Assembly (NCBI RefSeq): GCF_002797375.1 | Contig: NZ_KZ454941.1 | Span: 2,820,984 to 2,884,983 of the forward strand | Length of the DNA: 64,000 bases | Reading direction: 5' to 3' | Origin: Bacillus sp. FJAT-42315 | GTDB lineage: Bacteria; Bacillota; Bacilli; Bacillales; Domibacillaceae | Part shown: positions 18,601 to 27,070 of the stretch, in pieces | Layout of the letters: the number at the start of each line of letters is the position of its first letter | Numbering within the stretch: the first letter of the stretch is position 1 | Translations under genes and position numbers: made by a program | Notes under the pieces: generated by a model | The model's input: the letters and a program-made list of their open reading frames with translations, nothing else | Told to the model about the DNA's origin: nothing | Database searches by the model: none

Positions 18601-19127
18601 TCGACATATTTGCCAATGAGAGACTTCTCAAATTCGCTATAGATCGTTTGCAAATCATGAAGTTTATCCGCTAATGCTTTAGAGTCAACTTCCTCTCGTA
18701 TTTCAGCTAACTCCTCTGGTGTCACACAATAGCGTTTAAACTCTGTTAATATCGCTTCTACATGGCTAACAAATCCATTTTTATCCGCTGCTTTAGCAAA
18801 AATTTTCAAATCCTCTTTTTGGTCTTCAATAATTTTTCGAATGAGTATATTTAACCCCGCTGAGGAGATATGCTTTCGGCTCATTCCTCCTGTTTCCTGC
18901 AGTACACGCCAAGCAAGACGCGTGAAGCTGTAAACTTGTGCACGAATGACTCCACCAAGCGCTGGATCAGCCGCTAAATTGTATTCTGACAAAAAGGTCA
19001 TTTGTTCCGGAACAAGGTAAATGACAGGCTCCCCTATCGGTTGTTCTTTCACTTGATTCTTTATATTCTCTAATATAGAAGCTGTTTTCCCCGTTCCAGA
19101 CCGACCGAGTATAAACTGAATCGACAT
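15645..19127 (-). CDS. addB: AddB, nuclease and Chi-scanning subunit of AddAB
   Basis: 1160-residue partner of AddA with an inactivated helicase fold and an active C-terminal nuclease. The N-terminus keeps a Walker A (LGRSGTGKTASI, residues 6-17). The nuclease motif is IIDYKSSSRD, and the four-cysteine iron-sulfur staple is split as in other AddB proteins: one cysteine in FNSCPFSHF near residue 790, three in CDFCSYRPVC near the C-terminus. Full length. First gene of addBA, ATG behind GGAGGAGAAAGG. The family recognises Chi; the Chi sequence used here cannot be read from the window. Confidence 0.95.
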   Translation of the reverse strand: MSIQFILGRSGTGKTASILENIKNQVKEQPIGEPVIYLVPEQMTFLSEYNLAADPALGGVIRAQVYSFTRLAWRVLQETGGMSRKHISSAGLNILIRKIIEDQKEDLKIFAKAADKNGFVSHVEAILTEFKRYCVTPEELAEIREEVDSKALADKLHDLQTIYSEFEKSLIGKYVDSEDYLRLLAEAVASSDYLQKAEVYVDGFHSFTPQEYEVIGQLMKHAKKVTIALTVDQAFRTNIPEDTHLFRQAGETYSILYELAKSNGVSVEKDQMLTMPRRYEEESLIHLETHFDHRPAMAYNGSTSICFLEATNRRAEIEGVAREIRKLAREDEYRYKQMAILVRNGHEYQQVIETVFHDYDIPFYIDKKNPMLNHPVIELIRATLEILASHWRYEPVFRAVKTDLLFPLKKDWKRLREQMDRLENYVLAYGIRGDRWTNEEQWSYRRYRGLEGVHLGQTDEEQRIEKELNELKLIISEPISRLSSRLKRAKTSRGFCEAFYLYLEELEIPRKLENLSVEAQERGDLITAREHSQAWSAVIELLDQYVEVLGDEAMTVKKFAATIDAGLETLKFSNVPAAVDQVMVANLELSRLANIDVAFIIGVNDGVLPGKMQEDGVLADDDRERLLSQGVKLAQSSKTKLLDEEFIAYKAFTTPASQLYISYPLADEEGKALQPSLFIKRLKEMFPLAETKLLVNEPSDLQEQEGLQYVCHPNPTLSHITTQLQQKRLGYPMYDYWWDVYNFYLNTPEQKEKASIVFSSLFYKNKAEVLEEQVSKSLYGEEILASVSRMELFNSCPFSHFANHGLKLRERDVYRLQAPDIGDLFHGALKWIAEEIQKRDLNWGKLTEQQCLQLAKEAVVHLTPKLQNQILLSSNRHRYIGRKLEQIIGRASYMLNGQAKVSGFAPVGIELGFGPQAELPPLSFTLKNGTKMALAGRIDRVDQAQNDEEVYLRIIDYKSSSRDLDMTEVYYGFALQMLTYLDIVLTHSQQLVGKEAHPAGVLYFHVHNPIINSKQVMTIEQIEEEIFKSFKMKGLVLAEEEVVRLMDTSLEGGNSKIISAGINKSNGKLAKSSKVAHRQQFEQMRQHVRNIYQQSGDDIVAGRVDIAPYQYKKRTPCDFCSYRPVCQFDDMIEDNQYRTIMPQKKEEIFQKMSEERDICE

Positions 19128-19225
19128 ACCTTTCTCCTCCCATCATATTTACTATTTTTATTATAACGAAAAAGCTAATTAATTTTTTAGCATAGTCTAT
19201 CAAAACATTTCCTTACATAAGCAAG

Positions 19226-19251
19226 CAAAAAAGAGCTGACATATGATCAGC
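19226..19251 (-). terminator. Terminator of yhjE
   Basis: On the minus strand GGGCTGA-TCATATG-TCAGCTC followed by TTTTTT. The yhjE stop codon lies within the stem. Confidence 0.65.
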
Positions 19252-19858
19252 CCCTTTCTCTCATTTCTTGTTTATTTAGGCGAGCTTCTACTTTCTTTCC
19301 ACCTAGCCATAATATGAAAATAACCGTTGCTACGATCGCTGTTCGTATCGGCTGCTCAATAAGTGCCGCCACATCATATCCAATAAAACTAATCGTTAAA
19401 ATCATCACAAACTTACCCGTCATAACCGCTAATAAATATTGTGTCACACTAATGTTAGAAAGCCCTGCCACAATATTGACGACGGCAGAAGGTGTAAACG
19501 GAAAACAAAGAAGCAAAAACACGGGACCAAACCCATGACGGTCCAACCAATTCATTAATTTCTTGACTTGTCCATGCCTTTGCAAAAAGGAAAGCATCCG
19601 TCGCTGACCATAATTTCTGACGAGTAAAAAAATAATAAACGCACCCGTCACCGCTCCTCCCCAAGACAAAATAAATCCAAACCATAAGCCAAAAGCATTG
19701 ACGTTTGCCAGCACAAAGACGAATAGTGGCAAAAATGGAAGGAACGCTTCTAACAACGGTAAAATAAATCCTGGAATCGGGCCGAATGACTGATAACGAT
19801 CAATTAAATCCATCATCTGTTCGAGTGTGAACCACTCTCTAATATTGTTCAAATCCAT
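19247..19858 (-). CDS. yhjE: YhjE, TVP38/TMEM64 (DedA-like) membrane protein
   Basis: 203-residue multi-pass membrane protein of the SNARE-associated/TVP38 family. The conserved block is visible: ALSWGG-type FILSWGGAVTGAFIIFLLVR, then FLLLCFPFTPSAVVNIVAGL, the F-P-x-x-P-x-x-x-x-N re-entrant motif of the family. About five hydrophobic segments. Relatives act as lipid scramblases or flippases, or are named only by fold; the substrate here is unknown. It sits between addB and comK as in B. subtilis. Confidence 0.85.
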   Translation of the reverse strand: MDLNNIREWFTLEQMMDLIDRYQSFGPIPGFILPLLEAFLPFLPLFVFVLANVNAFGLWFGFILSWGGAVTGAFIIFLLVRNYGQRRMLSFLQRHGQVKKLMNWLDRHGFGPVFLLLCFPFTPSAVVNIVAGLSNISVTQYLLAVMTGKFVMILTISFIGYDVAALIEQPIRTAIVATVIFILWLGGKKVEARLNKQEMRERG

Positions 19859-19967
19859 AGCAGCTAACCCTCTACATTAGTTTCTTCTCATTTTATCACA
19901 TTTATCGATAAAAACAGTGATGAACGGTTTCTTAATCTGGAGGTTTTCATCCAATGAATGTATTTTT

Positions 19968-20456
19968 TTAGTCCCATCTATATGAATTATGTATCTGTTG
20001 TTTTAATTGAATATTTAATCTTGAAGCTTTTCCATGCTGATTCTTTAACGATCGTTCAGTGATAGGGAAAGAGAAGCGTTGACCATTTGTAAATAAGATC
20101 GATGTGTGTTTACTATCCAATTTTGAAAAACTGTCTACTTTGGATAAGGAAATCCACAAATTCCCTTTAGCGATGTGGGAAGCAAGCGGGAATAGATATG
20201 TTCCTTCAAAATGATCGATGTTGATGGGGAGTTTTTTGTCTGTAGCTAGCCAATGTTTACTAGCGCCCCTTCTACCATTATAAGTGGCTCCGTAGGCAAT
20301 ACAGCTTCTTTTGATGAGGTCTAGAGGTTTCATAGTTAATTCAAATGTTCGCTTTTCTTCGACGACAAGTGTATGTTCTTTCCCTCTGCATTCTACCGCC
20401 TTAATGAACATTACTTCAGGACGAATAATGTAGTCATCATGGGTATGATTCACCAT
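19968..20456 (-). CDS. comK: ComK competence transcription factor (short C-terminus)
   Basis: 162-residue member of the ComK family, the master activator of DNA-uptake genes, which binds AT-boxes in the minor groove. Recognisable blocks: TMKPLDLIKRSCIAYGATY near 40-58, YNGRRGAS just after, FPLASHIAKGNLWISLSKV in the middle and FTNGQRFSFPITERSLKNQ. B. subtilis ComK has 192 residues; this one lacks about 30 C-terminal residues, the part through which MecA-ClpCP degrades it there. A stop follows directly and I see no shifted continuation, so this may be its natural length. ATG at 20456 with GAAAGGAAGTG upstream. Whether the cell is competent cannot be told here. Confidence 0.85.
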   Translation of the reverse strand: MVNHTHDDYIIRPEVMFIKAVECRGKEHTLVVEEKRTFELTMKPLDLIKRSCIAYGATYNGRRGASKHWLATDKKLPINIDHFEGTYLFPLASHIAKGNLWISLSKVDSFSKLDSKHTSILFTNGQRFSFPITERSLKNQHGKASRLNIQLKQQIHNSYRWD

Positions 20457-20614
20457 TTACACTTCCTTTCGACTTATTACATTTATCATAACACCCCTTA
20501 ATTATTAATGTCTCAAAGAACAAATAAATAATTTTTCTAAAAATTTAAAAATTTCTGTTGATTACTATTTTTAAATCATATATAATAAGAAAAAGGTATC
20601 CGAGGTGATGAAAA

Positions 20615-20845
20615 ATGGAAAACAACAACTATTTCACTGAAATGATGAGGTCCCCGATGCCACGTGAGAAAGAAAGAAATGCTACCGATGTATATATCGA
20701 CAAATTGCTAAATGACATTCTTTTTAAACAAGAAAAACAACGGATCATGGTTGCAATTGATCAAACCCTCGACAAAGGAGATCGCGAAGCATTTATGAAG
20801 CTATCCCATAAGTTGAATGAATTAGAGAGAAATTTCAATTCCTAA
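20615..20845 (+). CDS. Small IDEAL-domain protein
   Basis: 76-residue cytoplasmic protein. The C-terminal half (IDQTLDKGDREAFMKLSHKL) fits the IDEAL domain, named for a related motif and found in small Bacillales proteins such as YpiB. The N-terminal half is charged and probably disordered. GAGGTGATGA lies just before the ATG. It diverges from comK and sits close to it, which might hint at a link with competence, but that is only position. Function unknown. Confidence 0.75.
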   Translation: MENNNYFTEMMRSPMPREKERNATDVYIDKLLNDILFKQEKQRIMVAIDQTLDKGDREAFMKLSHKLNELERNFNS

Positions 20846-20912
20846 TGATTTTCTTCTCGTTGAGTTCCTCTTCTACCAAAAATCTCCTATAATGCATAAG
20901 ACATGAACTTAA

Positions 20913-20958
20913 GATAAGTGCCGAGTCCCTTTTAAAAAGAGGAAGCCCGGCACTTATC
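20913..20958. terminator. Hairpin between the IDEAL gene and the M48 protease
   Basis: Stem GATAAGTGCCG against CGGCACTTATC, with a long loop rich in A and G. Neither side has a strong T tract, so it is a weaker terminator candidate between two convergent genes. Confidence 0.5.
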
Positions 20959-20982
20959 AGTATGTTCTACATATCCCTTTAA

Positions 20983-22266
20983 TTATTTCCCTTTTTTCTG
21001 CTTCGTTTCTTTCAATGGATACGTCTCAATCGTATAAATCCTTTCTGCCATCGAAGGGTGACCATAACGAAAAATTTTCACAAGCAATGGTGGTTTTACT
21101 TCGGATAAGCCTTCCTTTGCGAGCTTTTGAAACGCGCTAATGGCAGCTGCTTTATTGCCTGTCATTTCAATCGCATACGCATCGGACTGCTTCTCTTCAA
21201 ATCGAGAAATTGCATTTGAAAATGGACTGGCAACAAACGAAAGCATCGAGATCATCATAAAAATTAACGGCAACGTTCGCAATTGGGCGATATCCGTTAT
21301 ATTTAACTTTTCTCCTTGCCGACTGATCAACCATTCCATCATTTTAGCTATGAACCAGAAGCCGATAAAGGCAAGAACTAAGTAACTAGCGATCCCAATA
21401 TAAATATGCTTTTTCACATAGTGGGCCATTTCATGAGCCATCACAAACAAAATTTCCTCTTCATTTAGCTTATTTAACGTCGTATCCCACAAAACGATAC
21501 GAGCATTGCTGCCGATTCCAGTGACATAAGCATTTAAAGCATGTGTCTTTTCGGACATATTTACTTCATATACGTGATTAGCGGGAATATCCGCTTGGTC
21601 AGCTAACGATAAAATTTTCGCTTCTAGCTGTTTATCTTTTAGCGGATAAAACTCATTATAAAGCGGATCAATGAAGACGGGCTGAACATACATTAAAAAG
21701 ATCGTAAAAGGCACAAAGAGCATCCAAGCCGCTAGCCACCATCTTTTTTTGAACCTTTTCATTAGCTCGTACATGACAAAGATCAGAATCATCATCAAGC
21801 CATAACCGATCCAAAAATCAATCAACTCATCCTTCATCCATTGAGAAAAAGTTTGCGCAGAAATATTATATGCTTTAGAAAAGTGAAAGCTTATATACTG
21901 TAGTGGGAATGTCACGATAAACGTAAAAACAGACAAATAAAACAAATAAATCGACGTTCGCAAAAAAGTGATGCGCACTGCTTCCTGTGCCCATTTTTCA
22001 AATCGATGAGATAAACCAAAAAGAACAATAAAAAAGTAGATGAGCCATTCAAGTGGCGTACTCAGAAAGAAGAGCAAATTTTTGATTTTGGAAAATTCTC
22101 CGCTTAAGGAACGTTCCTGTTCGTTTAAAAAAGTAGACGGGTCAGCACTTGTCCCTTTATAAATATCAGGAAGATCTCCAGTCGACATCACAAATAAATA
22201 GTAGTACATAAACGCTGAAAACAACAAGTAGCCTACAATGACCATCGCAGTCCACTTTATCTTCAC
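20983..22266 (-). CDS. yhfN: M48-family membrane zinc metalloprotease (YhfN/Ste24-like)
   Basis: 427-residue integral membrane protease. N-terminal membrane segments (about 7-27, 60-82, 100-125, 150-170, 178-196) match the Ste24 N-terminal domain; the zinc motif is VMAHEMAHYVKKH near residue 278 and the third ligand glutamate is in RFEEKQSDAYA near 362. The conserved HPSMAERI lies near the end. Eukaryotic relatives cleave prenylated proteins; the bacterial substrate is not known. B. subtilis YhfN is the equivalent at this place. Intact by all visible motifs. Confidence 0.88.
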   Translation of the reverse strand: MKIKWTAMVIVGYLLFSAFMYYYLFVMSTGDLPDIYKGTSADPSTFLNEQERSLSGEFSKIKNLLFFLSTPLEWLIYFFIVLFGLSHRFEKWAQEAVRITFLRTSIYLFYLSVFTFIVTFPLQYISFHFSKAYNISAQTFSQWMKDELIDFWIGYGLMMILIFVMYELMKRFKKRWWLAAWMLFVPFTIFLMYVQPVFIDPLYNEFYPLKDKQLEAKILSLADQADIPANHVYEVNMSEKTHALNAYVTGIGSNARIVLWDTTLNKLNEEEILFVMAHEMAHYVKKHIYIGIASYLVLAFIGFWFIAKMMEWLISRQGEKLNITDIAQLRTLPLIFMMISMLSFVASPFSNAISRFEEKQSDAYAIEMTGNKAAAISAFQKLAKEGLSEVKPPLLVKIFRYGHPSMAERIYTIETYPLKETKQKKGK

Positions 22267-22325
22267 TTGATTCCCTCCTTTCTTCTTCCTCTATTATATG
22301 TAGTCCTAGAGCAGAAAATTTAGAC

Positions 22326-22376
22326 CTAAAAAAGCTCCTTCACCTAACTAATCTGTTAGTTAGGTGAAGAAGCTTT
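22326..22376 (-). terminator. Terminator of lplJ
   Basis: Almost perfect stem AAAGCTCCTTCACCTAACTAA against TTAGTTAGGTGAAGAAGCTTT with a 4-base loop; on the minus strand it is followed by TTTTTTAGG. Lies directly after the lplJ stop. Confidence 0.88.
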
Positions 22377-22390
22377 GTTATACTTATTTT

Positions 22391-23380
22391 TTAATACAGC
22401 AACTGTAAAAACTCTTCCTGAGTCATGTTCCCGAAATAATGAGGGATCGACAATCGGTCCAATACTTGAGCCATCTCACTCTTTTCATAGCGTACCCCTA
22501 TTAATTTCTCTTCAATTTCATGCACATCCCCAACACCAAAAAAGTCACCAAAGATTTTGCAATGTTGAATCCGTCCATTTTTAATATCCAATCGAACATC
22601 GATCAAGCCTACCGGAAAGCGATGAGAACGTTGAATATTGAAAGCAGGTGATTTCCCAAAATTCCAATCCCAATTTTTATATCGATCTTCGGAAATTTGT
22701 CGAATGACTTCCCAATCTTTTTCTTCAAGCTTATATTGTGGAATTGGCTCTTCTTGTTCAAAAATCGCTTGTAATAAAAATAAGCGAAACTCTTCAATGC
22801 TCATATCCTGTTCCATCAGTTCAGCAATGTTCGTGACCCGACTGCGAATCGACTTAATTCCCTTCGATTCAATTTTATCTTTTCTTACCTTTAAAGCGGA
22901 AACAACCTCGTCCATATTCGTATTAAAAAGTAATGTCCCGTGACTGAACATCCGCCCCTTCGTCGAAAACTGAGCATTTCCAGAAATCTTGAATCCATTC
23001 GCCAAAATATCATTTCTTCCACTTAACTCCGCTTGCACCCCAAGCTTAATTAAGGCAGCGATCACTGGTTCAGTGAATTTGCGAAAATTATGAAAGCTAT
23101 CTCCGTCATCCTTTGTAATAAAGCTAAAATTCAAATTTCCTAAATCATGGTACACTGCACCGCCCCCGGATAAGCGGCGCACAATATGAATACCTTCTTT
23201 TTCGACATAGTCCATATTTACTTCTTCTATCGTATTTTGATTTTTACCGATAATAATCGAAGGCTCGTTTACATAAAAGAGCAAATACGTTTCATTAATA
23301 TCTAAATGCTTCACCGCATATTCTTCAATCGCTAAGTTGATTCTCGGATCTGTGATTCCTTGGTTGTCAATAAATAGCAT
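22391..23380 (-). CDS. lplJ: LplJ, lipoate-protein ligase
   Basis: Lipoate-protein ligase A type, 329 residues: activates lipoate with ATP and attaches it to acceptor domains of 2-oxoacid dehydrogenases and GcvH. The BPL/LPL catalytic domain shows RRLSGGGAVYHDLGNLNFSF (residues about 69-88) and the lysine block SGRNDI...GFKISGNAQ; the C-terminal accessory domain follows. I take the second ATG (23380), about 7 bases after GGGGG; the first ATG at 23386 abuts the ribosome site. It is 13 bases downstream of yhfI on the same strand, the same pair as in B. subtilis. Confidence 0.93.
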   Translation of the reverse strand: MLFIDNQGITDPRINLAIEEYAVKHLDINETYLLFYVNEPSIIIGKNQNTIEEVNMDYVEKEGIHIVRRLSGGGAVYHDLGNLNFSFITKDDGDSFHNFRKFTEPVIAALIKLGVQAELSGRNDILANGFKISGNAQFSTKGRMFSHGTLLFNTNMDEVVSALKVRKDKIESKGIKSIRSRVTNIAELMEQDMSIEEFRLFLLQAIFEQEEPIPQYKLEEKDWEVIRQISEDRYKNWDWNFGKSPAFNIQRSHRFPVGLIDVRLDIKNGRIQHCKIFGDFFGVGDVHEIEEKLIGVRYEKSEMAQVLDRLSIPHYFGNMTQEEFLQLLY

Positions 23381-23393
23381 GTTCATCCCCCGT

Positions 23394-24125
23394 TTATATC
23401 TCTATTTCTAAATTTTGCTTCGCCAATAATACTGTACCACGAAATTCAGCTTCTGCTTCCTCTTTCAGTTTAGCTAGCTCACCAAAATGCGGCAAATGCG
23501 TTAACACTAAGGTCCCTACGCGAGCAGAACGGGCCAATCTCCCCGCTTCTGTGCTCGTCATATGGCCAGCTGCTTGGCCATCCATTCCACTATAAAAATT
23601 GCTTTCACAAAGAAGCAGGTCACATTCTTTTGCAAACGGAATAAACTGTTGTTGAAAGGCTGAGTCTGCTGTGTAAACAACGGTATGATCATGAGCTGAA
23701 ATTTTCATCGCAAAACATGGAACAGAATGAACAGTACGTAAAAACTCGACCGTAAACGGACCAAGCGTTAATGTTTGATTCGGTTGATAGGCTCTTCCCT
23801 CTGTCAAATCTTTATATGTAAGTGAAGCAAATGCAGAATCTTCGTTATGACCGTAAATAGGTAAGGTGGTCACTTCTTTCCCTAAATGCTTCTGAATCAA
23901 TAAAGCGTGTTGTAATACACCGATATCTGCTATATGATCGGCATGATAATGAGAAAGTAGTACTGCGTTCAATTCCTCTGGCACTACATGCTGTTGCAAT
24001 TTCGATAATACTCCACTGCCACAGTCAACGAGCAGTTTAAACCCTTCCTCTTCAAATAAATAACCAGAGCTTGCTTCATTGACTTTCGGATAACCGCCCC
24101 AACACCCGATGATCGTAACTTTCAT
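23394..24125 (-). CDS. yhfI: YhfI, metallo-beta-lactamase-fold hydrolase
   Basis: 243-residue cytoplasmic MBL-fold protein of the RNase Z/ElaC-like group. The zinc motif is LSHYHADHIADI (H-x-H-x-DH) near residue 58, further ligands are in the ADSAFQQ and LTHLPHFGE blocks. Too short and without the exosite arm of tRNase Z, so not assigned to tRNA processing; the substrate is unknown. Co-transcribed with lplJ by spacing. Confidence 0.85.
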   Translation of the reverse strand: MKVTIIGCWGGYPKVNEASSGYLFEEEGFKLLVDCGSGVLSKLQQHVVPEELNAVLLSHYHADHIADIGVLQHALLIQKHLGKEVTTLPIYGHNEDSAFASLTYKDLTEGRAYQPNQTLTLGPFTVEFLRTVHSVPCFAMKISAHDHTVVYTADSAFQQQFIPFAKECDLLLCESNFYSGMDGQAAGHMTSTEAGRLARSARVGTLVLTHLPHFGELAKLKEEAEAEFRGTVLLAKQNLEIEI

Positions 24126-24326
24126 ACCCTACACACCTCTCTATTCAATTCCATTTCTCTCTCATTTTATTCCGCAACTCTTCTTACTTCAACCGATCGA
24201 GTTTTTCTTTCTATTAATTATTTTTTCTGAAAATTTTAAAAAACCGTTGACGACTCCCTTCTGTTATAATACAATTAACATATCAAATAGATCAGTTATA
24301 TAACAAAAATGAGGAGGAACACAAAA

Positions 24327-24461
24327 ATGATGAAAAACATTGTTGATTTTTTCAAAAATATCCCTGCAAAACAATGCACGAAATGCGGTTCTTATATTGA
24401 GGAACAACATGAGTGCTACGGCAACCATTGTGATGACTGCACAGATATTCAAGACATTTAA
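24327..24461 (+). CDS. yhfH: YhfH-family small zinc-ribbon protein
   Basis: 44-residue protein that is easily missed because of its size. It starts MMKNIVDFFKNIPAKQC and has two cysteine pairs, CTKCG and CDDC, with a further C in EECY-like HECYGNHCDDC, fitting a small zinc ribbon. A strong GAGGAGG lies 8 bases before the ATG and a good terminator follows. Same place as yhfH in B. subtilis. Function unknown. Confidence 0.8.
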   Translation: MMKNIVDFFKNIPAKQCTKCGSYIEEQHECYGNHCDDCTDIQDI

Positions 24462-24495
24462 TCTTTCAAATCGTTAACTCCAATTCCATAACATA

Positions 24496-24545
24496 AAAAA
24501 GAAAGAACCCGCCGTCGCCTTGAGTGGGTTCTTTCTTCTTTTTAT
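24496..24545. terminator. Terminator between yhfH and the YtkA-like gene
   Basis: Stem AAAGAAAGAACCC against GGGTTCTTTCTT with a 15-base loop and flanking A and T tracts; the two genes converge, so it can serve both. Confidence 0.82.
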
Positions 24546-24577
24546 ATTTAAGAATGTTATTGATGTTCTTCTGTTTC

Positions 24578-24985
24578 TTACGAAGCTGTTGGCTGTCCAA
24601 CAGTGATCGGCTTTTTAGGCATTGTATGTAGTCCTCTAGCGGTTACATGAACTTGGACTTGATAAACACCGTCTTGTGTGAATGCTTTTTTCGCGATGTA
24701 GTTTCCTTCTTTATCTTTCTCCGTTTCAATCATTTCACTATCTTCTTTTTTACCTTCCTGCCACACTTCATACAGCACTTCATCGGCATCCTCTACCGTT
24801 TCTTCTCCTTGAGTCACTTTCGTTGTAAATGTGACTTCTTCATTCACTGCCGCTGTGTCAGGTACAGTTAATTGTGCTTCAATTGGTTGTGGTGCTGCAT
24901 TTTCATTTTGTTGTTTTTGTTGGCCACAAGCCCCTAATAGAAAGAGGGCACAAATCATAACCATCATCATCCATTGTTTCTTCAT
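24578..24985 (-). CDS. YtkA-like lipoprotein, last gene of the two-component operon
   Basis: 135-residue lipoprotein: signal peptide with a lipobox LGAC (cysteine at about residue 19), a Gln/Asn-rich linker, then a single YtkA/FixH-like beta-sandwich domain (VPDTAAVNEEVTFTTKV, later GVYQVQVHVTARGLHTMPKK). Such domains occur in surface proteins and in cytochrome oxidase assembly proteins. The start at 24985 follows AAAGGAG by 8 bases; upstream ATG codons lie inside the kinase gene. It begins 13 bases after the kinase stop, so it is part of the same operon. It may supply or read the external signal; that is inference. Confidence 0.8.
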   Translation of the reverse strand: MKKQWMMMVMICALFLLGACGQQKQQNENAAPQPIEAQLTVPDTAAVNEEVTFTTKVTQGEETVEDADEVLYEVWQEGKKEDSEMIETEKDKEGNYIAKKAFTQDGVYQVQVHVTARGLHTMPKKPITVGQPTAS

Positions 24986-24998
24986 TGTTTCTTCTCCT

Positions 24999-26393
24999 TT
25001 ATTCATCATCTTCAAGCAAAGGGAATTCAATCGTTACCGTCGTTCCATGACCATACTCACTAGCAATCATCAATCGACTTTGATGGCCTTTCACAATATT
25101 TTCAACAATTGATAACCCTAAACCTGTCCCACCATCTGCTCTTGTCCGCGCCTTATTGACACGATAAAATCGTTCTGTAATCTTTTGTAAGTCTTCTTTT
25201 GGAATGCCAGTCCCAGAGTCTTTACATTCCATCACCGCTTTGTCCTCTCGTTCAAACAAGCGCACAGTAATAAAGTCGCCTGCCTCTGTATATCTTAAGG
25301 CATTATCGACTAAGTTCACGATCACTTGCTCAAGACGACCTTCATCTCCTTCAATAATGATATCATGATCAAGCTCTTCTGTGAGCACAACATGTTTTTG
25401 TTTAGCTGCGGGTATCAACTTTTGAAGGGTTTGATGAATCGTTTCAGCTAACGGTAACGGAACCTTTTCGATAGCGGAGGAGTCTCCTTCTAGCTTAATT
25501 AGTTCGAGCAAATCATTAACGAGTCGTTCCATCCTTTTCGCTTCTCTCGTAATGATGTGAACATATTGTTGCTCTTCTTCCTCTCCTTTAACCATACCAG
25601 ATGAAAGAGCTTCACTGTACCCTTTTATGTAACTAAGTGGAGTACGTAGTTCATGAGAAACGGTAGCGAGAAATTCTTTTTGTTTTTCATCTTCCTTATC
25701 AATCGATTCTGCCATATGATTAAAGGTTTCAGCAAGCTGACCAATTTCATCCTTCGTCTTCACATGGACTCGTGTCGAAAAATCACCTTCTGACAATTTG
25801 ACAGCTGCTTGCTTCATTTCTTCAAGCGGGCGTGTTAAGTATCTTGCCCATTTTGTTCCAATCACTAACAAGAGGATCAAAAATAAAGCAGCACCTATCC
25901 CCCAATAAATTGTTAAATCAGCTGTTAACTCCTCCATGTTTTCAAGTGGCAAATATAAATATATAATCCCTTGCAATCTTTGCTCTTCTAATAAAGGAAC
26001 AACAACTGAAATGATTTTTCGGTCAAACCGAGCCATATACCCGACCTTTTTGACCGGATCATTTTTCAACAATTGTTCGCGCTCAGCTGGACCGATTAAT
26101 GTGTCATAATCAATTTCAAAAGGGACACAAGCAGCTAGTTCCCTTGGGTTTCGAACCGCAAACACTTCAAACTTAGCTTTCTCATTATACCAATCGATCT
26201 GCTTGATCAATTCATCAGTCATTTCCCCACCGTCATAATCCAGCGCCAAACTTTTGCCAACTTGGAGCATTTCCTTTTCCACACTGTCAACATATAACTT
26301 TTGATAAAGCGTATAAGACAGGGCATAAGCAAAACCGATCGAAAGCAACAACGTAATGAATAAAGTCAGCCACAGCTTTTTCGCTAAGCTCAT
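24999..26393 (-). CDS. Membrane sensor histidine kinase
   Basis: 464 residues: membrane helix about 8-28, extracytoplasmic sensor about 29-158, second helix about 160-182, HAMP about 183-236, HisKA with the phospho-accepting histidine H247 in TVSHELRTPL, and an HATPase domain with N box NLVDNALRYT, G1 DSGTGIP, F box ITERFYR and G2 GGTGLGLS. All kinase motifs are intact. Overlaps the response regulator by 4 bases. The sensor domain has a single cysteine (C89) and no fold I can name, so the signal is unknown. Confidence 0.9.
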   Translation of the reverse strand: MSLAKKLWLTLFITLLLSIGFAYALSYTLYQKLYVDSVEKEMLQVGKSLALDYDGGEMTDELIKQIDWYNEKAKFEVFAVRNPRELAACVPFEIDYDTLIGPAEREQLLKNDPVKKVGYMARFDRKIISVVVPLLEEQRLQGIIYLYLPLENMEELTADLTIYWGIGAALFLILLLVIGTKWARYLTRPLEEMKQAAVKLSEGDFSTRVHVKTKDEIGQLAETFNHMAESIDKEDEKQKEFLATVSHELRTPLSYIKGYSEALSSGMVKGEEEEQQYVHIITREAKRMERLVNDLLELIKLEGDSSAIEKVPLPLAETIHQTLQKLIPAAKQKHVVLTEELDHDIIIEGDEGRLEQVIVNLVDNALRYTEAGDFITVRLFEREDKAVMECKDSGTGIPKEDLQKITERFYRVNKARTRADGGTGLGLSIVENIVKGHQSRLMIASEYGHGTTVTIEFPLLEDDE

Positions 26394-27070
26394 GCAGTTG
26401 GTTCCTCAAATTTATAACCGATTCCCCACACGGTTGCCACAGCCGACCCCGCCTCCTTACCGAGCTTCATTCGCAACGTTTTAATATGAGTATCTACCGT
26501 TCTAGTCCCACCGCTGTAATCATCGCCCCAAATCGTCGTTAACAGCTGTTCACGAGAAAAGACGCGACCGACATTTTTAATCAGCAATAGCAATAGCTCA
26601 AACTCCTTTAACGTCAATGGAACAGACTTTTGCTTGACTTTCACTGCATGAGAGCTTAAATCTACTAAAATACCTGCTTTTTCAATAGTAGTTGCTTGTT
26701 CATCTTCCTTATGAGAACGCCGTAACACCGCCCGAATTCTCGCTGTTAATTCACCTGGTGAAAACGGCTTAACAATATAATCATCACCGCCAATTTGCAA
26801 ACCTTTCACCTTATCCCATTCTTCCCCTTTTGCTGTTAAAAATATAACCGGAATTTCACTTGTTTTACGAATATCTGCACAAATGTCAAAGCCGTTTTTT
26901 CCCGGGAGCATAATATCTAATAGTACAAGATCTATGTTTCCTTTTTCCAATTGTTTACTTACCTCTATACTATCTTCTGCATGACTCACCATGAAACCAG
27001 CATTCTCCAAATACATGGCGATAAGATGGCGCATATCTTCTTCATCATCAACAATTAAAATATGAGTCAT
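26390..27070 (-). CDS. OmpR/PhoB-type response regulator
   Basis: 226 residues: receiver domain 1-115 with acidic pocket DDEED at 8-12, phospho-accepting D52 in LLDIMLPG, T in FLTAKGEE and K in YIVKPFSPGE; then an OmpR-type winged helix with GGTRTVDTHIKTLRMKLG as recognition helix and a GIGYKFEE hairpin at the end. Cognate of the adjacent kinase by 4-base overlap. It also overlaps the lipoprotein upstream by 4 bases. Target genes are not visible beyond its own operon. Confidence 0.92.
   Translation of the reverse strand: MTHILIVDDEEDMRHLIAMYLENAGFMVSHAEDSIEVSKQLEKGNIDLVLLDIMLPGKNGFDICADIRKTSEIPVIFLTAKGEEWDKVKGLQIGGDDYIVKPFSPGELTARIRAVLRRSHKEDEQATTIEKAGILVDLSSHAVKVKQKSVPLTLKEFELLLLLIKNVGRVFSREQLLTTIWGDDYSGGTRTVDTHIKTLRMKLGKEAGSAVATVWGIGYKFEEPTA

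Noticed and set aside
20521-20614. ComK AT-boxes upstream of comK
   Set aside because: The region is very AT-rich, with runs of A and T, but I could not find a clean pair of AAAA-N5-TTTT boxes at an accepted spacing.
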